DNA from: JBJSXF01 sp046086225
Lineage (GTDB): Bacteria > Actinomycetota > Acidimicrobiia > IMCC26256 > PALSA-610
Length of the DNA: 6,175 nucleotides
Assembly: GCA_046086225.1 (NCBI GenBank)
Contig: JBJSXF010000026.1
Span: 1-6,175 of the forward strand
Direction: 5' to 3'
Shown here piece after piece: positions 1 through 4,790 of this stretch. The translations under genes and the position numbers were made by a program. The notes below the pieces were generated by a model. It was not told where the DNA came from and made no database searches. It saw nothing but the letters and a program-made list of their open reading frames with translations. Within the stretch, counting starts at the first letter, position 1. Every line of letters starts with the position of its first letter.

Positions 1-1251
1 CTCCGGCCCCGCGCGCCCTTCCGGTTCCACGGGGTGCCCGACCGCCCGCTCGCCGCGCCCCGCCCCGTCACCGCGGCCGAGCGCTGGGAGCACCGCAAGG
101 CGGCCCCGGCCGCGGCCGATGCCCCCGGCGAGCGACCGCTCGCGGGCCTGCGGGTGCTCGACTTCACCGCGTTCTGGGCCGGGCCCTTCGCGACCGCGTG
201 GCTCTGCGCGATGGGCGCCGAGGTCATCAAGGTCGAGGCCGTGCAGCGACCCGACGGCATCCGCTTCAGCGGCGCGATCCGTCCGCACCAGGACCCGCGG
301 TTCTACGAGATGTCGGGCCTCTTCCACGCGAGCAACCTCGGCAAGCGGGGCATCACCCTCGACCTCACCCGGTCCGAAGGCCGCGACCTCGCGCTGCGGC
401 TCGTCGAGCGGTGCGACGTCGTCGCCGAGAACTTCACCCCGCAGGTGATGGAGCGCTTCGGCCTCGGCTGGGACGAGATCCACGCGGCGAACCGGCGCGC
501 GCTCTACCTGCGCATGCCCGCGTTCGGACTCGACGGCCCCTGGCGGGAGCGGGGCGGGTTCGCCCAGACGATGGAGCAGCTCACCGGCATGGCCTGGGTC
601 ACCGGCTACGAGGACGGCGCCCCGATCATCCCCGGAGGTCCGGTCGATCCGATGGTCGGCACCCACGCCGCCCTCGCCCTCGTGGCCGCCCTCGCCCGGC
701 GGGACCGCACCGGCGAGGGGATGCTCGTCGAGGTGCCGCTCGTCGAGGTGGCGACCGCGGTGACCGCCGAGCAGGTGATCCGCTACTCGGCCGACGGCAC
801 GCTGCTCGGCCGGCGGGGGAGCAGCGGCGTCTACCGGTGTGCGGGCGACGACGCCTGGGTCGCGATCGACGCGGCGAGCGATCCGCTCGCGGGCGAGGCC
901 CGGGCGCAGTGGTGCGCGACCCGCACCCCGGCCGAGGCCGAGGCCGACGCCCGGGCCTCCGGGCTGATCGCGGCGGCGATGGTGCCCGGCTTCGCGACCC
1001 TCGACGACCCGCAGCTGCAGGCCCGGGGCTTCTTCGAGCGGATCGATCACCCCGACGTCGGCGAGCAGGACTACCCGACGTGGCCGGTGCGGCTCTCGGC
1101 CGGTCCGCACCGAGTCTGGACGGGGCGGGCCCCGACCCTCGGCGAACACACGAACGAGGTGCTGCGCACCGAGCTCGGGCTCGACGACGAGACGCTCGCC
1201 CGACTCGAGGCCGAGGGCGTGATCGGCACCGTGCCCCGGCCCGCCCGATGA
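1..1251 (+). CDS. CaiB/BaiF (class III) CoA-transferase, 5'-truncated by the window edge
   Basis: Class III CoA-transferases move CoA between carboxylic acids in the cytoplasm; the substrate here cannot be read. A GTG at 34 could start a 405-residue protein, but the frame is open from base 1 and its first residues (LRPRAPFRFHGVPDRP) look like a linker, so I treat the gene as beginning outside the window. Residue numbers below count from the GTG at 34. The CaiB fold opens at about 36-68 (LAGLRVLDF, then GAEVIKVE), followed by NLGKRGITLDL (101-111), VVAENFTP (129-136), RMPAFGLDGPW (160-170) and the usual C-terminal blocks PTLGEH (367-372) and GVIG (395-398). Where catalytic members carry Asp (the YD or HD before the I/V-rich helix), this protein has GGFAQTMEQLTG (174-185) with Ala177, so this half is probably not catalytic itself. 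It may be the second half of a fused two-domain transferase. Its TGA overlaps the ATG of the MFS gene (ATGA). The family call is secure; the fusion is inferred. Confidence 0.9.
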   Translation, partial: LRPRAPFRFHGVPDRPLAAPRPVTAAERWEHRKAAPAAADAPGERPLAGLRVLDFTAFWAGPFATAWLCAMGAEVIKVEAVQRPDGIRFSGAIRPHQDPRFYEMSGLFHASNLGKRGITLDLTRSEGRDLALRLVERCDVVAENFTPQVMERFGLGWDEIHAANRRALYLRMPAFGLDGPWRERGGFAQTMEQLTGMAWVTGYEDGAPIIPGGPVDPMVGTHAALALVAALARRDRTGEGMLVEVPLVEVATAVTAEQVIRYSADGTLLGRRGSSGVYRCAGDDAWVAIDAASDPLAGEARAQWCATRTPAEAEADARASGLIAAAMVPGFATLDDPQLQARGFFERIDHPDVGEQDYPTWPVRLSAGPHRVWTGRAPTLGEHTNEVLRTELGLDDETLARLEAEGVIGTVPRPAR

Positions 1252-2516
1252 GCGGGGGCACCGGACCGCGTCCCGGAACCGCACAGGCCGCGTTGCGGCA
1301 CCGCGACTTCCGGATCATCTACCTGTGCACGTTCGCGTCGAACATCGGCACGTGGATGCAGAACGTGGTGCTCGGTGCTTTCGCCTACAAGGTCACGGGC
1401 AGCGGCACGTTCGTCAGCCTCCTCTACTTCTGCCAGCTCGGCCCGTTGCTCTTCCTCTCGATGTGGGGCGGCGTGCTCGCCGATGCGGTCGACCGGCGGC
1501 GACTCCTCGTGACCGCCCAGGTCGCCCAGGCGCTCTTCTCGATCGGGCTGGCGTACGCGGCGTTCGCCCCCGATCCGCCGCTCGCGGTGATCACCGTGCT
1601 CGTGCTCGCGGTCGGTATCGCCAATGCGCTCGGGGCCCCGGGGATGAGTGCCGTCCTCCCGACGCTCGTGCCCCGGGAGGACCTCACCGGCGCAGTGGCG
1701 CTCACGTCGATCCAGATGAACCTCTCGCGTGTCATCGGGCCCGCGATCGGTGGCGTGCTCTACGCGACGCTCGGCGCCCAGGGTGCGGCTTGGGTGTTCG
1801 CGATCAACGCGGCGACCTACGGGTTCGCGGTGATCGGGCTGCTCTGGGCGACGTATCCGCGGCGCACCACCACCGAGATCGCGGAGCAGGGGCTCCGGAA
1901 GGTGCTGTCGGGCGTACGGATCGCTCGGCGCGACCCGTACATCCTGCAGCTGCTCCTCACCCTGACGTCGTTCTCGTTCTTCTCGGTGACGTTCGTCGGG
2001 ATCATGCCCCAGATCGCCCAGAACTCCTTCGGCATCGACCCGAAGAGCTGGCAGTACGGTGTGCTCTACGCGGTGTTCGGGATCGGCGCCGCGCTCGGCG
2101 CCACCTCGGTCGGCACGCTCCTCGCCGAGCGGGAGAAGATCTCGATGCTGCGCCCCGGTTTCATCGCCTTCGCTGCGCTGCTGACCGTCTTCGCGCTGCT
2201 CTCGGCGCCGGTCGCGGCCTACATCGTGGTCACCGTGCTCGGTGGCGCGTACTTCCACATCATCACCTGCCTGTCGACTGCCCTGCAGCAGCACCTCGCC
2301 GACGACCAGCGGGGGCGGGTCATGGCGTTGTGGATCATGGGCTTCGGGGGCACGGTGCCCCTCGGGGTGCTCGTGGCCGGCCCGTTCACCGACCGCTACG
2401 TGCGCGAGGTCATGTTCGTCGGCGTGGTGTGGGCGATCTTCCTGGCCTGGTGGAGCGACCGGGCCCGTCTGGCCCGCAAAGCCCGGCTCCGCGAAGATGT
2501 CACCCATGGGAACTGA
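1248..2516 (+). CDS. MFS transporter, MFS_3 / EntS-like exporter
   Basis: A 422-residue inner-membrane secondary transporter, normal in length for the family, probably a proton-driven exporter of a small molecule. The N-terminus has the MFS_3 hallmark: LRHRDFRIIYL (16-26), then SNIGTWMQNVVLGAFAY (31-47). The loop 2-3 motif A is GGVLADAVDRRRLL (74-87), and motif C-like RVIGPAIGGVL lies at 161-171. Twelve hydrophobic stretches are visible at about 22-45, 55-79, 86-107, 112-135, 158-180, 182-202, 232-256, 268-292, 304-321, 322-345, 359-380 and 386-403. A charged cytoplasmic stretch follows helix 6 (203-230), and DDQRGRVMALW (352-362) precedes helix 11. The start is the ATG inside the ATGA overlap with the CoA-transferase stop, which puts the conserved N-terminal block at a normal distance. 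Relatives include the enterobactin exporter EntS and macrolide exporters; the substrate here is unknown. The neighbouring phosphopantetheinyl transferase makes a natural-product or siderophore export role conceivable but unproven. Confidence 0.93.
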   Translation: MSGGTGPRPGTAQAALRHRDFRIIYLCTFASNIGTWMQNVVLGAFAYKVTGSGTFVSLLYFCQLGPLLFLSMWGGVLADAVDRRRLLVTAQVAQALFSIGLAYAAFAPDPPLAVITVLVLAVGIANALGAPGMSAVLPTLVPREDLTGAVALTSIQMNLSRVIGPAIGGVLYATLGAQGAAWVFAINAATYGFAVIGLLWATYPRRTTTEIAEQGLRKVLSGVRIARRDPYILQLLLTLTSFSFFSVTFVGIMPQIAQNSFGIDPKSWQYGVLYAVFGIGAALGATSVGTLLAEREKISMLRPGFIAFAALLTVFALLSAPVAAYIVVTVLGGAYFHIITCLSTALQQHLADDQRGRVMALWIMGFGGTVPLGVLVAGPFTDRYVREVMFVGVVWAIFLAWWSDRARLARKARLREDVTHGN

Positions 2517-3177
2517 GCACGCAACGGCGTACCTCGGGGTCCGGGAGCGGGTGACCGCCCTCCTGGCGCCACTCGGCGACCTCCGCGACCGGCCGTGTCC
2601 GGCCACGCCCGAGTGGTCGGTGCACGACGTGCTCGCCCACCTCTCCGGAGTCTGCGCCGACGTCGAGGCCGGTCGGCTCGACGGCATCACCACCGACGCC
2701 TGGACCGCCGCGCAGGTCGAACCCCGCCGGGCGATCACGACGGCTGAGCTGCTCGCGGAATGGGACCGGCTCGGATCCGGATTCGCAACTGCGCTCGGCG
2801 GAGCGCCCGATGTCATCGCCGGACAAGCGGTGTTCGACGCGATCACCCACGAGTTCGACATCCGGCACGCGCTCGGGCAGCCGGGTGGGAGAGACTCCGA
2901 CGCCTTCGCGATCGCGTGGGCGTGGATCACGGTGGCCTTGTCCGGCCGGGATGGCGCCGCGGTCGCCGTCGTGACCGACGAGGGCGACGAGTTCACGATG
3001 GGGACGGGCGACGCCGTCGCTTCGCTGCGGACCAGTCGCTTCGAGTGCTTCCGCGGGACTACCGGGCGGCGCAGCACCGACGAGGTCGCGGCCTGGGCGT
3101 GGGCGCCGGCGCCGCGCCCCGATCTCGTGCCGGGCGCCGCGATCTTCCGCCTCCGGGACACCGCCCTCGGCGAGTGA
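2506..3177 (+). CDS. Maleylpyruvate isomerase-like / TIGR03083-type DinB-fold protein
   Basis: A 223-residue protein of the family around mycothiol-dependent maleylpyruvate isomerase, which has a four-helix DinB-like metal-binding domain. The N-terminal domain is marked by PATPEWSVHDVLAHLSG (32-48) and by DAITHEFDIRHALG (111-124). Likely metal ligands by analogy with the characterised isomerase are His45, Asp111 and His115; Asp in place of the usual Glu at the second position is my alignment by eye. The C-terminal part (about 148-220), with SRFECFRGTTGRRSTDEV (177-194), resembles the SCP2-like second domain common in these proteins. Members are numerous in Actinomycetota and mostly uncharacterised, so a true isomerase activity should not be assumed. 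The gene overlaps the MFS stop by 11 bases. A second in-frame ATG at 2497 would add three residues. I chose 2506 because GAAG at 2493-2496 sits at a usable distance from it. The next gene starts inside this gene's stop (GTGA). Confidence 0.85.
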   Translation: MGTEHATAYLGVRERVTALLAPLGDLRDRPCPATPEWSVHDVLAHLSGVCADVEAGRLDGITTDAWTAAQVEPRRAITTAELLAEWDRLGSGFATALGGAPDVIAGQAVFDAITHEFDIRHALGQPGGRDSDAFAIAWAWITVALSGRDGAAVAVVTDEGDEFTMGTGDAVASLRTSRFECFRGTTGRRSTDEVAAWAWAPAPRPDLVPGAAIFRLRDTALGE

Positions 3178-3818
3178 GTCCGACGGTCGACGTCTACGCG
3201 TTCGACCTCGTCGCCGCAGCCGTCGAGCCGCCCGGACTCGATCGTTCCCTCCCGGTACACGAGCGGGACGCCCCGACGGCGGCCCGGCAGGTCCGGGTCG
3301 CGACCCGGCGACTGCTCGGCACCCGACTCGGACTCGATCCCGGTTCGGTGCCCGTCACCCGGGAATGCGAGCACTGCGGTCATCCGACGCACGGCCGGCC
3401 CCGACTCCGCGGCGTCGCCGGGCCGGCCTTCGGCGCGAGTCACTCGGGGTCGTTCGCACTCGTGGCGATCGCCGAGGAGACGGATGCGATCGGCGTCGAC
3501 CTCGAGGTGATCCGGCTCCGGGCCGATCTCGATGCGCTGGCGGCCCGTGTGCTCGGGGCCGACGCGCTCACCGCATGGCGGCTCGGTCCGGGCGCGACGG
3601 CACTCGAACGCTTCCTCGGCGCGTGGACGGCGAAGGAGGCGTACCTGAAGGCGACGGGCATCGGCATCGCGACCGATCTGCGGTCGGTGCCCGACGAGCC
3701 GATGGGCTGGTGGGTCGCCCCGATCGCGGCGCCGGTGGGGTGTGTCGCGTCCATCGCCCGGCGGGGGAGCGGTCCCGTCGGAATCCGGAGCCATCGCGCC
3801 GGTACCGTGATGACGTGA
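3174..3818 (+). CDS. 4'-phosphopantetheinyl transferase, Sfp type
   Basis: This enzyme transfers the 4'-phosphopantetheine arm of CoA to a serine on acyl- or peptidyl-carrier proteins, converting them from apo to holo form in the cytoplasm. The 214-residue length fits the Sfp/Gsp class rather than the short AcpS class. The CEHCGHPTHGRPRL block lies at 65-78, FGASHSGSFALVAIA at 86-100, the Mg-binding GVDLE at 107-111 (Asp109, Glu111) and WTAKEAYLKATGIG at 151-164 (Lys154, Glu155, Lys159). All the residues I expect for activity are present, so it looks functional. The start is the GTG in the GTGA overlap with the preceding gene's stop; it leaves a normal N-terminal domain before the Cys/His block. 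The last 15 or so residues after the ASIA strand (192-195) look poorly conserved. No carrier protein, PKS, NRPS or fatty-acid synthase gene is visible, so its partner lies elsewhere. It could be the genome's general-purpose PPTase. Confidence 0.93.
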   Translation: MSPTVDVYAFDLVAAAVEPPGLDRSLPVHERDAPTAARQVRVATRRLLGTRLGLDPGSVPVTRECEHCGHPTHGRPRLRGVAGPAFGASHSGSFALVAIAEETDAIGVDLEVIRLRADLDALAARVLGADALTAWRLGPGATALERFLGAWTAKEAYLKATGIGIATDLRSVPDEPMGWWVAPIAAPVGCVASIARRGSGPVGIRSHRAGTVMT

Positions 3819-4126
3819 CCGGGGTGATGGATCACGATCCCGACGACGGGTTCACCGACGATCTCGCCGACGACGAGGTCGACGGGATCGGTGCCGGGCC
3901 GCCGGCGGTGCGGGCCATCGACCGGTTCCAACACACGGCGATCGGCGGGGTGCTCGCCGCAGGCATGCTCGGCCTGCGTGACGTGTTCGAGCCCGAACGC
4001 GACGACCAGCCGGCCATCGTGCAGGACTGGTCGGGGGCGCCGCCGTTCGGCGATCGGATCCTCCTGCGGCTCGACCCCGACAATCCGCAGGATTCGATCG
4101 TCGTCATCCGGCGGCTCGACGACTGA
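3815..4126 (+). CDS. Small acidic conserved hypothetical protein
   Basis: I do not recognise a named family. The 103-residue product has an acidic N-terminus rich in Asp (DHDPDDGFTDDLADDEVDG). A likely helical core follows, RFQHTAIGGVLAAGMLGLRDVFE, read as two pieces: RFQHTAIGGVLAAGM and LGLRDVFE. The C-terminal part, DRILLRLDPDNPQDSIVVIRR, reads as two beta strands joined by a DPDNPQD turn. There is no signal peptide, and the Ala/Gly/Leu stretch is too short and flanked by too much charge for a confident membrane helix. It overlaps the PPTase stop by four bases (GTGA), the same arrangement as the preceding junction, which is why I chose the GTG at 3815. An ATG at 3827 (MDHDPDD...) would give 99 residues and is a fair alternative. 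Codon usage is like its neighbours, so it looks like a real gene. It is the last gene of the operon, 113 bases before the convergent HU gene ends. Confidence 0.75.
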   Translation: MTGVMDHDPDDGFTDDLADDEVDGIGAGPPAVRAIDRFQHTAIGGVLAAGMLGLRDVFEPERDDQPAIVQDWSGAPPFGDRILLRLDPDNPQDSIVVIRRLDD

Positions 4127-4187
4127 CGGGAGCGGCGAGTCGATCCGGACTCGCCCGGCGGCATCGTTCCGCCCGACCGACGACGCG

Positions 4188-4218
4188 AACGGGCCCAGGC
4201 ACGAGGCCCGGGCCCGTT
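4188..4218. terminator. Hairpin between convergent genes, candidate bidirectional terminator
   Basis: Nine-base arms AACGGGCCC (4188-4196) and GGGCCCGTT (4210-4218) are perfectly complementary. Inside them GGC (4198-4200) pairs with GCC (4206-4208), leaving a five-base loop. In the plus transcript the position between the two helices is an A-C mismatch (4197/4209); in the minus transcript it becomes a G-U pair, giving a continuous 13-pair stem. It lies 61 bases after the plus-strand operon and 21 bases after the HU stop. Neither side has a clear run of U, so it is at best a U-poor terminator of the kind common in high-GC actinobacteria. Confidence 0.65.
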
Positions 4219-4239
4219 GGCGTTGGTGGCCGGTTTCGG

Positions 4240-4695
4240 TCAGCGACGCTTGGTGGTCTTCTTCGCGACCTTCTTGGCCGGGGCCTTCTTGGCCGGGGCC
4301 TTCTTGGCCGGGGCCTTCTTGGCCGGGGCCTTCTTGGCCGGAGCCTTCTTGGCCGGGGCCTTCTTGGCCGGGGCCTTCTTCGCCACGGTCTTCTTGGCCG
4401 GGGCCTTCTTCGGCGCCTTGCCCGAGAGCACGGCGTCCTTGAACGCCTTCAGCGGTGTGATTCGGGCGACCGTCTTCGCCGCCACCTTGACCGTTGCCCC
4501 GGTGGCGGGGTTGCGGGCGAGGCGGGCCGGACGCTTGATGCGCCGGAACTTCGCGAAGCCCGAGATCGCGACGTCCTCGCCTCCCGCGACCGTCTCGGTG
4601 ATGAGGTCGGTGAGCGAGGTGAGGAGCTCGTCGGCCTGACGACGGGTGATGTCATTGCGCTCGGCGAGCGCGTTCAACAACTGGCTGCGATTCAC
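4240..4695 (-). CDS. hupB: HU-family nucleoid protein with lysine-rich histone H1-like tail (HupB/Hlp type)
   Basis: A DNA-binding architectural protein that bends and compacts the chromosome as a dimer. Residues 1-90 are a complete HU domain. The helical dimerisation part starts MNRSQLLNALAERNDITRRQ, and the beta-arm region holds GFAKFRRIKRPARLARNPATG (shown as GFAKFRRIKR 46-55 and RNPATG 61-66). Pro63 is at the arm tip that intercalates into DNA in characterised HU/IHF proteins. After KAFKDAVLSGK the tail (about 94-151) consists of KKAPA pentapeptides ending KKVAKKTTKRR, as in mycobacterial HupB. The tail should bind DNA non-specifically, and in mycobacteria it is a target of lysine modification. 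The start is a GTG at 4695-4693; a strong GGAGG lies four bases upstream. The ATG at 4706-4704 is out of frame. The gene is in the same direction as the upstream ABC-F gene, 95 bases away, so it may have its own promoter. Total length of 151 is shorter than the mycobacterial protein because the tail is shorter. Confidence 0.95.
   Translation of the reverse strand: MNRSQLLNALAERNDITRRQADELLTSLTDLITETVAGGEDVAISGFAKFRRIKRPARLARNPATGATVKVAAKTVARITPLKAFKDAVLSGKAPKKAPAKKTVAKKAPAKKAPAKKAPAKKAPAKKAPAKKAPAKKAPAKKVAKKTTKRR
4271..4405 (-). repeat. 15-bp tandem repeat encoding KKAPA units of the HU tail
   Basis: Nine consecutive 15-base units of plus-strand consensus TTCTTGGCCGGGGCC start at 4271, 4286, 4301, 4316, 4331, 4346, 4361, 4376 and 4391. 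Seven are identical. The 4331 unit has one change (GGAGCC), and the 4376 unit is degenerate (TTCTTCGCCACGGTC), encoding KKTVA's neighbourhood in the protein. The repeat is in frame (15 = 5 codons), so gain or loss of units changes only tail length. Confidence 0.95.
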
Positions 4696-4699
4696 GTTC

Positions 4700-4704
4700 C
4701 CTCC
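4700..4704 (-). promoter_or_regulatory. Shine-Dalgarno of the HU gene
   Basis: On the minus strand GGAGGGAAC directly precedes the GTG start at 4695. The GGAGG core occupies 4704-4700 with a four-base spacer, slightly short but the strongest ribosome-binding match in the window. It decides the GTG start, since no ATG is available in frame nearby. Confidence 0.8.
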
Positions 4705-4756
4705 ATCGGAGCCCGGTGGTGTGCGAGGTGCATCGTGTCACGAATGCGGGCCGGAA

Positions 4757-4770
4757 GCGGGGATACCCGC
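4757..4770 (-). other. Small hairpin after the ABC-F stop, in the ABC-F/HU gap
   Basis: The 95-base gap 4696-4790 holds GCGGG (4757-4761) pairing with CCCGC (4766-4770) over a four-base loop. It begins 20 bases downstream of the ABC-F stop. An alternative pairing, CCCG (4766-4769) with CGGG (4774-4777), excludes the first. It could be a weak terminator for the ABC-F gene or part of the HU leader. No U-run follows, and I could not find a convincing -10/-35 pair for HU in this gap. Confidence 0.3.
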
Positions 4771-4790
4771 AAACGGGGTGTGCCGAACGG

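Noticed and set aside
198..1247. Upstream extension of the MFS gene frame back to base 198
   Set aside because: That stretch translates to Arg-rich, low-complexity sequence and lies within the CoA-transferase coding region. The conserved MFS N-terminus begins just after the ATG at 1248.
1071..3794. A 907-codon open frame on the minus strand opposite the operon
   Set aside because: It is antisense to four genes with clear family motifs. Its translation is low-complexity Arg/Asp/Glu/Pro/Gly-rich with no recognisable domain, the usual effect of GC-rich third positions keeping an opposing frame open.
4271..4405. CRISPR-like array or other regularly spaced repeat
   Set aside because: Units are only 15 bp, directly adjacent with no spacers, and in frame with the HU tail, so this is a coding tandem repeat.
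4217..4639. A plus-strand frame over the HU gene with a hydrophobic FLAGA repeat
   Set aside because: It is the complement of the KKAPA repeat; the hydrophobic repeat is a by-product of AAG/GCC codons read in reverse. It has no good ribosome-binding site, and the HU frame is unmistakable.
4734..4742. Short palindrome CGTGTCACG upstream of the HU gene as an operator
   Set aside because: Only four-base arms around a single central base; expected by chance and not repeated elsewhere in the window.
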